Positions 23,696 through 34,500 of a stretch of 64,000 nucleotides of DNA are shown in pieces; the first letter of the stretch is position 1; each line of letters starts with the position of its first letter. Source of the DNA: Ophiostoma sp. CBS 140.51 (Eukaryota > Ascomycota > Sordariomycetes > Ophiostomatales > Ophiostomataceae); contig JANSLP010000003.1 in the NCBI GenBank assembly GCA_029298735.1, forward strand, positions 1 through 64,000, given 5' to 3'. Under the pieces are notes generated by a model. The model did not search any database. It saw only the letters and a program-made list of their open reading frames with translations, and was not told the origin of the DNA. A program made the translations under genes and the position numbers.

Positions 23696-24589
23696 ATGTC
23701 TGGACATTTACTGTCCTCCCTCCGACGACACGACGCTATGCTGCTCTCACTCGAATCTCGCCAAGTCGGTGTCAGTAGCAGCAACCCATTTTCGGGCGGG
23801 AACAACGGCTTCCCAGGAGGCGGCGGAAACGATAACGGCGGGAACGGTGGTAATGGTAGTGGTAGCGGGACAAACAGTGGTACAGGATCCGGTAGTGGCA
23901 GCGGCAGTGGCAGTGGGAGCACGGCGGGTGGTGATGGTGGTAGTGGAAGCAGTGGCTCTGGAAGCACAACGACAAGCAGCGGCGATACCAGCTCTACCGG
24001 AGCCAGCAGCAGCAACGACACATTTGGCAGTGGATACGGTGCCAGCGGTGCAAACGGAAGTGGAAATGGCTACGGTCCCGATACGTCTGGCCTCAGCTCA
24101 AACGCCATTGCAGGAATAGCTGTCGGTTCGGTCCTGGCCTTCTTTCTGATTGCAGCTTTTCTCGCCTGGCTCTGCACTCGTCATCGGCGCCGACAGCAGC
24201 TGCAGCAACAACACGATCAACAAGTCCTGGCCAAAGAAATGCTTGCCCAACAAAATCCACACCCACCAAACCATCACGGCGGCGAGACGGTGGCGTTTGC
24301 CAAAGAAGCCGGTGGATCGCGAATCCAGCTACCGGATTTGCCAGCCTTGCCTGATGATCCACCGGCGTATGAAGAGAGCCAACAACAGCGAAATGTCAAC
24401 AATACCAATAATGGGGGAAATCCCATTTCTCTTCATCAGAACAATAACGCAGCCGGTGTGGAATATGCCATGGGCTCAGTGTCTGACGGCTTCCACCAAT
24501 ACAGCCCAAGACAGCCCGTCCACTATGCAGGAGGGAAAGCGAGCTTTGAAAGTCCAAACAGGGGTGAGGAATCAAGGCAGCAGTTTTAA
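23696..24589 (+). CDS. single-pass membrane protein with Gly/Ser-rich ectodomain and PPxY tail motif
   Basis: A single exon of 297 aa. Residues 30-130 are almost only Gly, Ser, Asn and Thr. One transmembrane helix follows at about 137-160 (AIAGIAVGSVLAFFLIAAFLAWLC) and then a positive stop sequence, TRHRRRQQ. The glycine-leading helix and basic border resemble fungal wall sensors of the Wsc/Mid2 layout, but no WSC cysteine domain and no clear N-terminal signal peptide are present. The first 25 residues (MSGHLLSSLRRHDAMLL) are only weakly hydrophobic. The tail has DDPPAYEES (PPAY 222-225), a PPxY motif of the type bound by WW domains of Rsp5-class ubiquitin ligases. The tail is otherwise Asn/Gln/His-rich. 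Function is not known; a surface or endocytosed sensor is an inference from architecture. Confidence 0.75.
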   Translation: MSGHLLSSLRRHDAMLLSLESRQVGVSSSNPFSGGNNGFPGGGGNDNGGNGGNGSGSGTNSGTGSGSGSGSGSGSTAGGDGGSGSSGSGSTTTSSGDTSSTGASSSNDTFGSGYGASGANGSGNGYGPDTSGLSSNAIAGIAVGSVLAFFLIAAFLAWLCTRHRRRQQLQQQHDQQVLAKEMLAQQNPHPPNHHGGETVAFAKEAGGSRIQLPDLPALPDDPPAYEESQQQRNVNNTNNGGNPISLHQNNNAAGVEYAMGSVSDGFHQYSPRQPVHYAGGKASFESPNRGEESRQQF

Positions 24590-25161
24590 TGAGAGTAATG
24601 GATAACGAAAGGTAAGACCGGATATTGAAAGTCGGGCGTTCTTTGGGTTTATGGCCGATTCTGACACGTACAAAACAGGAGACGACAACGCCAAGACGGC
24701 ACAAAACGACGAAAAACGTCAGCATTCGGTTCGAAAGTCGGCCATTTTATCAGAGGATTATCGGATTCATTTAATACAGCACTTTCTAGGCAACACCGGG
24801 TGCCGTCAAGCGATATGTACCGGCCGTGAGTGGTGGGTGTATCGGCAGAGGGACGGGAGGAAGCGGAGTTCCGTCGGCGGGCGTTGGCCGCGCGGAGTTA
24901 ATAGTGTAATGTGATTGGTCTATTTTGGGGGGAGTCTAACGATAGTCCTCGACGAAAGAACATTTGGGCGACGACGACGACTACCTGGAAGGCAATATAT
25001 GAATCTGTATGTCTTTTGTCTTTTTGTTTTAATTTATCAGATAATCATCTAGTAGCTCTATCATTTATCTGGAATTTAAACATTTGTTTGCAATTTATTA
25101 CAAAATTCCCTTCTTCTTTTTCTTTTTCTCCAACTGCCTCTCTCTAACCACCACCTTCACG
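24590..25161. other. intergenic region before the O-methyltransferase
   Basis: Holds the 3' flank of the membrane-protein gene and the promoter of the methyltransferase. 25000-25150 is T-rich, ending in a C/T tract right before the ATG at 25162. No gene seen. Confidence 0.6.
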
Positions 25162-26523
25162 ATGTCTCCTCCTGGCCATAACCCAACCCAATTGTCCGAC
25201 ACTCTCGACAACTTGTCGAAAACATTGGCAGATGCAGCCAAGAACACACGTGATGGGTCGTCTTCTTCTATCCTGACCAACATCACGAGCAAGGCCGATC
25301 TGCTCGGCGCACTCAAGGGTGCCATTGAGGCCATCCAGAATCCGCAGGATGCTTTCCTCGACCAGATGGTGCATGTCTCGCGTCTCGTGGCCATGCGTAT
25401 CTTTATCAAGTGGAAGGTTTTTGATGCTGTTCCTACAACAGGGTCAATCACCTATGCTAATCTGGCCGCCAAAGTTAATGCTGAAGAGGAGATTGTCAGT
25501 AAGTACCCCCTCTCTGGCCACCTGTCATATCGATTTGCCCCGTGCTAACCTCCAGCCCGCCTTGCTTGGGTTCTCATTGGGGACGGAATTCTGGCCCAAA
25601 TTGACGGCAACTCGGTCACCCACACGCCCAAGTCATTGATGCTCAACACACCCGCTAATATCGCTGTGAATGTTTTTGGGTAGGCCCTCCGCACCTCCTT
25701 CTTAGGAAGCCGACCTGCTACTGACAAATTGCCCCACCTTCTTAGATTTGACGCTTTCCTCCAAGTCTTTGTGCACATGCCGCAGTACTTTGAAGACCAC
25801 GGCCGCAAGACGCCCCACGACCGCCTCAACACCATTGTCGCTTGTGCCCGTGGACACCCCAATGAGCCCGTCTGGGGCATCTTCAAGAGTGACCCGGAGC
25901 TCATGAGCCATTTCACGTTTGTCATGACCACGTTTGAGGCCCAGTACCCCCATCTCGGGTCGTACAAGCTGGACTGGTTGGTGGAGGACGTCAACAACGA
26001 CGGCGACAAGGACCGCGTTGCTTTTGTCGACGTCGGCGGCAGCAAGGGCCACGCGCTCAAGTCCATTGCCGCCCAGGTCCATGGATTCTCGCTGGATAAG
26101 CGCTGTGTCCTCGAAGACTTGCCTGAAGTGCTGGCCCTTACTGCCACCGACAACGATCCTGCTCTCAGAGACGTCCAGAAGGTTGTCACTAACTTCCACA
26201 AGAGCCAGCCTATTCAGGGTGCCCGCGTCTACTACATTCGCCGCTGCCTGCACGACTACTCGGACGAGGAGAGTGTCGGCATCCTGCGCCACTTGGCCGG
26301 TGCCATGGCTGCCGACAGCAAGCTGCTGATTGTGGACCACGTCATGAACGACCCGCCTTCGGCCCAAGCGGCTTCGTCAGACCTGTTCATGGCCTGTCTG
26401 GGCGGTAAGGAGCGGACTCTGCGCAACTTCGAAGAGATCACGGCACAGTCTGGCCTCAAGATTGTGGGTGTGCACCGCAACGAAGGTACCGATGCGGCCA
26501 TCGTCGAGTGTGTGAAGGCGTAG
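25162..26523 (+). CDS. SAM-dependent O-methyltransferase (COMT-like, PF00891 type)
   Basis: Exons 25162-25498, 25556-25679 and 25746-26523 join in frame to 412 aa; the introns are 57 and 66 bp (GTAAGT...CCAG and GTAGGC...TTAG). The N-terminal part is the helical dimerisation and winged-helix region (MRIFIKWKVFDAVPTTGSITYANLAAKVN). The SAM-binding loop is VDVGGSKGH at about 248-256, and the Asp/Glu-rich VLEDLPEV at 275-282 is the second SAM contact. RRCLHDYSDEE places the likely catalytic base at H323. These enzymes methylate phenolic hydroxyls of small aromatics, often in secondary metabolism. No polyketide or peptide synthase lies nearby, so the substrate is open. It converges on the AlaX gene with 169 bp between stops. 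Confidence 0.92.
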
Positions 26524-26692
26524 GCACACCAACGGGATTCGCTGTTACCTCGCATCTTTGGCGTTGGTCATTTCCACTCTGGTGCTTTTGTATCTACCGC
26601 TTCCGTGGGTCTCAATCAAAACGTTCAATTCGTATCAACGCCGTGTCTATCATCTCATCGTGTCTACTATCTATTTTTCATTGTATGTCCAT

Positions 26693-27636
26693 CTATTGCT
26701 TCCCCATGTCTGCCAACGCGTAGGACACCCGCGAAATACCCTTGGACCGAGAAATCTTGGTCACTTTGGTCTCTCCGCACAGATCCGTCGTGTCCACATG
26801 CGTGCCACCGCACGGGTACACCTCGGCACCCACAATCCGCACGATCCGCCATTTCTCCGTTGGCGCTTCCGACGTGGTCGACGACGGCGCTGCGGGCTGT
26901 GGAATCAGCCGCTCCAGACCGTTCTTGCGGAAATCGGCCGCGTCCCACCAGTCAATCTCGACGGGCATGGCCTTGCTTATGTACTCGGCCAAACGTGCCT
27001 GGATGGGATCCTTCCAGGTGCCCTCAATCTTGCCGCGGAACTCGCACGACGCCGCATCGGGGAAGTGCGATGCTTTGAGCTCGTCGAAACCCTCGACTTC
27101 CTTTTCGACAAGGTGGCGGACAGCGGCGCCGAGGACGTGGCCGGCGGTATGCAAACGAGAATACAAGATGCGTTTGTCGACGTCAATGGCTTGCGTGACG
27201 GTTGTCCCGACGGCAAAGTTGTCGGCCGAGCCCGAGGTGAATTGGCCAAAGTGTAGCACCTGGCCGGCCTGCACAGCGTCCATGCGTGCCGACAGGACGT
27301 TGAAGGCTGCCGCACTGTCGCCCTCCCCGGCTGTGATCGTGCCCACATCCGACGGTTGTCCGCCGCCCTGCGCGTGGAAAACGGTCGCCTCCGTCACGAC
27401 GGCATAGTACCGAGTTGCGGCAGGTGCACCCTCAGCAGCTGCCTCCTCCTGCTGGCCCTGCTTAAACAATGCCTTGTTGGCCGATGCCAGCGACGCAAAC
27501 GGAAGCACGGCGACTACGGTCGTCGGCAGCGTGTAGCGTTTGGCGTCGTGGTGGAACACGAGCTCCGTGCGGGAGGGTGAGGCCTGATTGTTAGAGGTGA
27601 ATTATGTTGAATTAAGAGAGAAGATGGCTTACCATT
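26693..27636 (-). CDS. alanyl-tRNA editing protein, AlaX/AARSD1 family
   Basis: 297 aa. The main exon is 26693-27583, and the first coding exon is proposed to be only the ATG at 27634-27636, followed at once by GTAAGC and a 50-bp intron ending ATCAG. The protein then starts MASPSRTELVFHHDAKRYTL. Editing-site zinc ligands are present: H146 and H150 in HTAGH, then C259 and H263 in PCGGTH. The conserved FHAQGGGQPSD loop is at 70-80. The family hydrolyses Ser or Gly mischarged on tRNA-Ala, acting free of alanyl-tRNA synthetase. The alternative start is an in-frame GTG/Val or a longer unspliced leader, neither of which looks better. Confidence 0.88.
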
Positions 27637-28320
27637 GTGTAGACGTGTGTGTGTGATTGCTCGCGTGTGCTGTGAAATGCAGTGAATGTTTCAAGACTTT
27701 GGTTGGAAGCGGAGGTTGAATAAACGCCGCCACTAATATGCGCGCCTGCTATCGTAATCTGGGGGGTGGACCACCGAGCCGTTATTTGGCTGTCATAATT
27801 GTTCCTTGGGTTTTGGAATTTTGGTGTCAGATCGACAAAATTCCCACCAAAAACCTCACCAATTTTCAAGGCGGCGATATTGCCACATTAGGTAGGTCGA
27901 TGAAGGAAAGACACTAACAAAATGAATGGGCAAAGTTCAGCAAAAATTAGGTAAAAAAGACCTAAGAATCGATGAATCCAAAAGTGTTATGTGGTATATT
28001 AAGACTACAGTTATATGTGAAAATATGAAGACGTATTTCTTTTGCCAACCAGTTGACGTGAGAATAAGATGGTGAAAAGAGACAAAAGAAAAGTGTAGAT
28101 CCAAGAAAAAATCTATGTTTGATCCAAAACAAGATGCCAAAAGAGCAACCCAAAAAAATCATCGCTGGCCATCAAAACAGAGTAGTGTTGCTTTCGCTCT
28201 TCTTAGGGAGAATGTGTGTGTAAATGCTTTCTTTACAATGCAGACAAAGGAAACGAGAGAGAAAGGAAATGTGTAGGTGAGTTATTAGGGGAGAGTAAAG
28301 CCCACGGCGACAGCACACGT
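27637..28320. other. intergenic region between AlaX promoter and the 1075-aa gene
   Basis: Promoter of the AlaX gene on the left part and 3' flank of the - strand gene ending at 28321 on the right. AT-rich between about 27780 and 28250. No gene seen. Confidence 0.6.
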
Positions 28321-31300
28321 CTAACCGTTGTGACCCCACCAGCCGGCCTCTATGCCGACACGGGTGCCGCCGCCGACAGCACTGATGCGCACGGCCCGCT
28401 TGTGCAGGAAGGGCAGAGGCGACTCGAGCGGCGAGTCCGGGCGTGGAATGCCCTGCTCGTCGTCGTCGGCCTGGCCGTAGTAGCTGTTGTGGCTGTTTTT
28501 GTTTTGCGATTGGCGGTTGCTGTTCGAAGCACTAAAGTGGTTGAACTGCAGGTCGGCCTGGGCATCGACATTGTGCGCCGGGTAGTCGTCGTCTATGTCG
28601 CTCACATCGACTTCGTCGACATCGTCGTACTCGCCGAACTCTTCAAACTCAAAGTCGTCGTGCACAGTCGGCAGAGTCGGGCTAGGTATCGTCTTAGCTA
28701 CACCGAGGTACTGCTGCTGGTGGGCACGGAACGGCAGCTGTCGGTTGTGGCGGTGAGAAGCGGTAGCCGCTGCCGGCGGGTCGATGGGCGACTGGTCAGC
28801 GGGTGTCTGGAAGTTGAAAGAGTCGTAGCTCTCGACGCTCTCGCTGGCAGCACCGTCCTCTTCGTCTGCCTCATCGTCAACCTCGTCATTGTCAAAGTTG
28901 AGGCAGTCACAAAGGCGGGGGCTGGAGTTGCTGTCACGGTTGCGGGCAGCACCACCGAAAATGTCTTCGGAGCGGTCGCTAGCAGGCGTGCTGTTGCTGC
29001 CGCTGGCTGTACCAGTACCACTGCCGCTACCGCTGCTGTTCGACGCCTTTCCTGACGCTGTCGAGGTCGATTTGTTGAGGTTCATCAGGACGCGATCAAG
29101 GTCAGCGTTGGGTGTCGATTTGGCTGTTGGAGTGGGTGGCAGCTGGGCCGTAGGCGGCTTCGAGCGGGGCGACAAAGGCATTGACATGGCCGAGCTCGAC
29201 CGCAGCGAGTTGCGAATGCCAGTCGAGGGAGGCACAGGGAAGGCAGCATCCTCAAAGTGCATGGGGAAGTCGTTGAAGCTGACTGAAGCGGCGCTTATTG
29301 ACCGCGGCTGGGGCGCATGCAGCTCAAGGACGGCGTCAATGCTTCTCCGGCGGATCTCGTGGGCCGGCTTAGCAGGTTGGGGAGCGGCAATATTGTCCTG
29401 CTCCTGACCATGGGCCTTCTCCTTCTCCTGTTCCTCCTCGAACTCGGCAATAATCGACTCGCGCATCCGGAGGCGCTTCTTGCGCAGAGCGGCGAGCAGC
29501 AGCTCTTCCTGGCGCGTGACGGCCATGAACCGGCCTTGTGAAGTTGTGGGGCTGCGAGGATTGGCGGTGGACTCAGCCGAGAAGCTGCCGGCCGCTGACC
29601 GGACGGAGCCTTGGTCACCGTCGTAGACCGACGTGTGGTTGGACCGCATCATAAAGTCCATACTGGTGGGTGATAGTGGTGGCGTAATCTGGTCTGAGGA
29701 AGAGGTGTGGCTGCGCGTCATGTCGGTGTTGTAGGAGGCACCCTGCGCAGGAATAAGGGTGATAGCGCGGGCTTCGTGAACGGTGTAGTTGGCTGGGCTG
29801 ACAGAGTTGGTCGTCTGAGTCGAAAGCATCGAGACGCGCGACTCACGCGACGGCGAGCGAGCATCACGGATAGACGGTTTGGTGGTGCTGTTGGTGGATG
29901 CAGATGCGGAGCTGGCGCGGGAGTAGGCCGTTGCTGGCAGAATGCGACCAGACGACGGGCCCTCGTTGGGGCCGGGCACAGGCAAGAAGTGCACCGTATT
30001 GTCGGAACGGCCGCTCGAACGATCCTTCTTCTTGCCTGATGACAAGCTCCTTGAAGTCGTCGGGCGGTGGCCACTCCCCGGGCTGATGACGGTATCCCGT
30101 TGTGACCGAGGAGATGGCAGGGCAGAGGTAGACGATGTCTTGGGGCGGGAGTCGACAAAATCGTCCTCCGAGTCAGACGAAAGGGATAAAACACTTGTCT
30201 GCTGCAGGTCGATCTCGAGCAAGCTTGGCGCGGTGCGTTTCGATGCTTTCGAGGTCCGCGTGTGTCGGCTGGAGATGCTGTCGGAGCAGTCACCCGATGG
30301 TGCATTCAGTGTTGGCAGGTCGAGAGGGTCGTTACCGCGCTGTGCAACATCCACGTTGGCGCCGTAGCCACCCAGGTAGGCCGAGATGTCCTTGTAGAGT
30401 GGCACCTCGCGGGTCACCTGTGGTAGGTAGCTACCGCCGCTGGTGCGAGCCTCTTCCTCCAACTTCTCTTGGTAGATTTGCGGCACGGTCTTGGGCGACA
30501 TGGGCGGCGCATGGTCATCTTCGCTTTCGGTGGCAGGCGCATCGGAGGACGACTCAGCGTCCTGCTCGGCAAAGACATCGCGGAACGTCATCTGTTCGTA
30601 GTGCGCATACAGGTTTTTCAGGCCCGTCGCCTCTTGCGTCGTAGATGGGGTCGGAGGAACAGGCTCAGTGCTCGTTATCCGTGGGTTGGGGAGTGACTTC
30701 TTCCGCAGGACCTTTTGCTTGGGACTTGCCATGCCAGACAAGTCCTCGCGGTTCGAGCCTCGCGTGCTTGGGCGCATTCTGCCGGAGGTGCGGTGGCTGC
30801 TGTGTGGGCGGTTGAGGTAGTCCATGGGGGAGACAGACATGAAGGATGGAGAGCGCGTGACCATGTCGGGCCCGAGGACGAGCCCCCGTTCGGCGTTCAG
30901 AGTCATGGTGCTGGACGACTTGCGGTTGGTAAACATGCGAGAGAGGTCGAGCTTGGCTGGCTTCTTCTTCCGCCTTGATGCTTGCGAAATGCTGCCGTCA
31001 ATGTCGAGCAATGAGCTGGCTTTTGTGGGCAGGCCCTTGGCCATGGCGGAGTTGGATGTTTGCTGAGAGATGCCTAATGGGACTTTGGATTTGTCGTAGT
31101 AGGAGATGATGGTGGAGCTGGACTGTTTGCGCCGGAGGCTGGATGCATCTGTGATGGAGCGGCCGTCCTGGCCATAAAAGTCGGCGTTGATGTCGCCGTC
31201 GGCAAACGCGCGAGGCAGGACACCCGATTCTTCGTCGAAGCCAGCTGTCCGACCGCCGCGCGGGCTGTCGACTACTGTGTCTTCAGTGAGACTCGAAAGT

Positions 31301-31548
31301 CCGCCATCGTGGCTTTCGTCGTAGGTCAAGGCGCTTTCAGAGACGTTGATGCTGATGCTGGAGTTGGCGTTAGAGGCAGTGTCCCAGTGCCTGGGCGCAT
31401 CGGATGTTGTTAATGAGGTGGTCGAGTCGATGTTGATTTGCGACGAACCCAGAAGCTTCTGGGCCTTGGTAAGAGGTGGTGCCTGGACGGCGGCAGGCTC
31501 CTGCTTGTCCTTCCGCCGGCCGGGAACCGGAAAACTGAAGCGAGGCAT
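28321..31548 (-). CDS. large Ser-rich disordered protein of unknown function
   Basis: A single exon of 1075 aa with no introns. The N-terminus MPRFSFPVPGRRKDK and the nearby PPLTKAQKLLG motif look like a conserved anchor seen at the start of uncharacterised ascomycete proteins. The rest is low-complexity Ser/Thr/Pro with many basic-Ser and Ser-Pro sites, as in heavily phosphorylated proteins. A basic-acidic helical stretch occurs near VTRQEELLLAALRKKRLRMRESIIAEFEEEQEKEK. Close to the C-terminus is an acidic segment, DDFEFEEFGEYDDVDEVDVSDIDDDY. No enzyme domain, signal peptide or membrane helix is visible. A scaffold or cortical role is possible but not shown. Confidence 0.85.
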   Translation of the reverse strand: MPRFSFPVPGRRKDKQEPAAVQAPPLTKAQKLLGSSQINIDSTTSLTTSDAPRHWDTASNANSSISINVSESALTYDESHDGGLSSLTEDTVVDSPRGGRTAGFDEESGVLPRAFADGDINADFYGQDGRSITDASSLRRKQSSSTIISYYDKSKVPLGISQQTSNSAMAKGLPTKASSLLDIDGSISQASRRKKKPAKLDLSRMFTNRKSSSTMTLNAERGLVLGPDMVTRSPSFMSVSPMDYLNRPHSSHRTSGRMRPSTRGSNREDLSGMASPKQKVLRKKSLPNPRITSTEPVPPTPSTTQEATGLKNLYAHYEQMTFRDVFAEQDAESSSDAPATESEDDHAPPMSPKTVPQIYQEKLEEEARTSGGSYLPQVTREVPLYKDISAYLGGYGANVDVAQRGNDPLDLPTLNAPSGDCSDSISSRHTRTSKASKRTAPSLLEIDLQQTSVLSLSSDSEDDFVDSRPKTSSTSALPSPRSQRDTVISPGSGHRPTTSRSLSSGKKKDRSSGRSDNTVHFLPVPGPNEGPSSGRILPATAYSRASSASASTNSTTKPSIRDARSPSRESRVSMLSTQTTNSVSPANYTVHEARAITLIPAQGASYNTDMTRSHTSSSDQITPPLSPTSMDFMMRSNHTSVYDGDQGSVRSAAGSFSAESTANPRSPTTSQGRFMAVTRQEELLLAALRKKRLRMRESIIAEFEEEQEKEKAHGQEQDNIAAPQPAKPAHEIRRRSIDAVLELHAPQPRSISAASVSFNDFPMHFEDAAFPVPPSTGIRNSLRSSSAMSMPLSPRSKPPTAQLPPTPTAKSTPNADLDRVLMNLNKSTSTASGKASNSSGSGSGTGTASGSNSTPASDRSEDIFGGAARNRDSNSSPRLCDCLNFDNDEVDDEADEEDGAASESVESYDSFNFQTPADQSPIDPPAAATASHRHNRQLPFRAHQQQYLGVAKTIPSPTLPTVHDDFEFEEFGEYDDVDEVDVSDIDDDYPAHNVDAQADLQFNHFSASNSNRQSQNKNSHNSYYGQADDDEQGIPRPDSPLESPLPFLHKRAVRISAVGGGTRVGIEAGWWGHNG

Positions 31549-34500
31549 GATGGGCGATGGTGAGGAAGTCGCAAAGAAGGCTGCGCAACAACCGCAAAAA
31601 ATATAGTCACAACACCAAGCCCCCTCTTCCCAGCAAAGTGTGGGTATTTGTAGGAGAAGGGGGAAGGTACACAGCTTTATCGGTGCATGAGCGTAGCCAT
31701 GTATGTTGCGCTTGTCGTGTTTGTCGTGTCGTCGTCCGGGTGTGCGAGTGTCCTTCTGTCTTCTGGAGGCGGCGCAGTTGACGTCGCAAATGGGAAATTA
31801 GGCGGGAGAGCTCTTCGAGCTTGGTTTCAAGATGATTTGCTGCGTGGGAGATTTGGGGAGATCTGGGAGATTTGGCCGCGCGGTAGAAGGCGGCGGCAGT
31901 CGTGCGTCTGGCGATCGGGATCTTGTGTTCACTGTATCTGTGACGGGCTGCCGCACTTCGAGAGGCGAAGCCTTTGAGAAGGATGGCGTGGCGTTTCGAG
32001 CGTGCAGAAAGGATGGCGGCTGTTCAGGCGAGGATGCGGCAACAAGCGAGCTACATAGACGACGGTCGACTTTTGCGAATGCGGGAAAAGAGGAAAAGCG
32101 AGACGTAAAACGTGTTGAATAACGAAATGGCGAGTGAGCACCCAAGAACCCGCAAGATATGCCAATACGGGATTAATATAAAATTCCCCGAGACGCTGCC
32201 GTTGAAGGAGACTTTGTCTTTGGTCGTTTTCCAGTTCCAGGTTCAGTTCCAGGCGCAGTCTGTGAAGTCGAGGCAGTTGCTGATATTAATGTCTTGCGGG
32301 TGAATGCAGTGTTGTTGGGAGTTGTGCAGACTGGTGGTGTGTTGTGAGGGTTCTGTTGCGAACTGTAGCCGGAGTATTATTGTCGAATGGGCGGGAGGAT
32401 ACGAGACAATGTTCTGGATCTGACAGAAGGGAGAATGACGACGAAGGGAGGGCGAGACAGAGGAACAGCAGAGAGTCCCGAGACTGGTCGATTCTAGTGA
32501 GAGAGGAGAGAAGAGAAAGGTAGGAGGAGGTGAGGATGGGAAAGTAAGCAAAAGAGGAGGGAAAAAGAAATGCGAGAAAGATTATGGCGAGATTTCGCAA
32601 AAGAGGATAGAGGAGAGAGAAAGGCAGCCGCAGCCTGTCAGTCAGTCCCCAGAGAGATAATGCTGCTGCACGCCAATGTCGACGAGCGGGTGTCCCTCCC
32701 CCGGACAGCAGTGGATCTGGCCGGCGAGCGTAGAGACGTCTGTGAGTACAGACAACCTTTCCTGTGGCCGTCTTCTCGTCTTCTGGGTGTGTAAGAGTGA
32801 GGAAAGACACCGCTGTTCCGCCAAAGCCTGCTTTTTTCGTGCTGGGTTTTTGCTTCTTTCCGATTAGCGTCACAGTCCTGACAGACGAGAGAGAGGGGGG
32901 TGTGTGGGTGTGTTGGGTGCTCGGAGGTGCAGAAAAAGCAAAATAAAAAAAAGCAAAATCGACCCGAAAAGGCACCAAAAACGACACCAAAAAGAAGGTG
33001 TGGATGGGCTTGCTTCAATTCCCACCGGGCGGAGCGCCCGCTGATTTGCTGGGCGTTCGCTGACGATTTGGCAAAGACACCAGAAGACCAGGAGGCAAAA
33101 GGGCAGAAGAGACAATGGAGCCAGACGGAAAGACGACTCCACCGAGCCCACCATTTGCAACCTTTCACACCCCCTGTTCGTGGAGCAAACAACGACCCCT
33201 GTCGAAATGACGCTAGCGCGGGCCAGCTGGGCCTGGTTCTTTTTGGTCTTTTTGGTCGCGCTGGGAGGGAAAATGCAAAGCAAGAAGAGGCCGAGGGATG
33301 GGATTGTGGTGGTGGTGAGAAGGAGAGGAAATGGAGAAATTCTGGAAAAGTGAGGTTCAAAACAAGAGCACGAGAGTGTCAATCTTGCATCACGCTGCGA
33401 GAGGCAGGAACGAGTGTCGATCACGTGCATTTTTCAATTTCATCACACCAGAACAGGAAGGCATGTGGCTATCGGTATTGAGCAGGCCTTCTTTTGTGTG
33501 AAGTTGGCGGTCAAAACGAAAGAGCCGCCGTCACAAGCTTGACCGTCCAGCGTGCCTGCATTCTTCGTACGTTTAATATCTTACGGGGCAGTTGCATGCA
33601 TTCGCATTTTACACAGTAACACAGAAGCAGAGGCCAAGTCCAGGCTGCGGACCGTTTTGGCCGATGTCACCTCTCATCTCCTCCGGTCGAGGCCCTGGGC
33701 CGATACGGTCGCAGCAATTGCGCATTGCAAATTAGGGCAGTGCCCTTGGGATTGCCCCAGTACGGAGCAATATGATATCGTCTCATTTGCTATTTCCTTC
33801 GCATCGTGTAATAGGGGAGCTGTGTTTATCCGATGTGTTCTTTCTTTTTTATTGCTTTCTGGGCAGACGGCAGGCACAACCCAGCACGGCCGGTCGACCC
33901 TGCCCAAAGAGGCAATCTTCCAAGCTCACAAAATTGAATGTTCAGTATTAGTGGCACACGGACAGGACGCCGCTTCTCAATTTTCTCGTGAAGTAATCAA
34001 TAAAAAGGGCAAGCCCGAATTGCACGCGCCCCCTATTTCGTGCTACTATCGTGGGAGGGAAGGTGCGCTCGGCGTGGTGCACTGGGCGCCTTCCAACGAC
34101 GGGATGAAAGATGTCGTGTTCTTGTGTATCGCTCCTTCCCTCTCGTCGTATCCGAAGAAGTGACAGAAGCCAGGAAAGAAACACTAATGTGCCTTCCGTC
34201 CACACACCACCGGCTACGCACGACGGCACTCTCTTCCATCACAGCAGCAATTGCTTCGGTTTCCTCTGTCGGCTTAGTCCAAACTTCTCACGAACACCTC
34301 ACTTCTAGCACATCTTTTTCACCTCTCGTTCTCAGCCGCCCCCAAATGACGCCTGATCGAAAAGCGTTTAGTATTGCTTTTTGGCTCCTTCTAGCGCTGT
34401 CTCGCCCTGAGAAATCGCTATTTTCCGATTCTCTATCACGAAATCGCCCTATCTGCGACAAGAATCGTCTTAATAGCCCTTACAAACTTGACCTCTTTTC

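Noticed and set aside
24728..24745. GGTTCGAAAGTC as a tRNA B box
   Set aside because: No acceptor stem or A box at the proper distance could be found. The same holds for other GTTCRA-like matches in the window, for example near 37947.
28216..29055. 279-codon frame antisense to the end of the 1075-aa gene
   Set aside because: It lies almost wholly within the coding region of the - strand gene and shows repetitive Val/Ala-rich translation typical of a shadow.
33552..34163. 203-codon frame on the + strand
   Set aside because: No recognisable family, mixed third-position use and an overlapping open frame at 34040-34669; probably chance.
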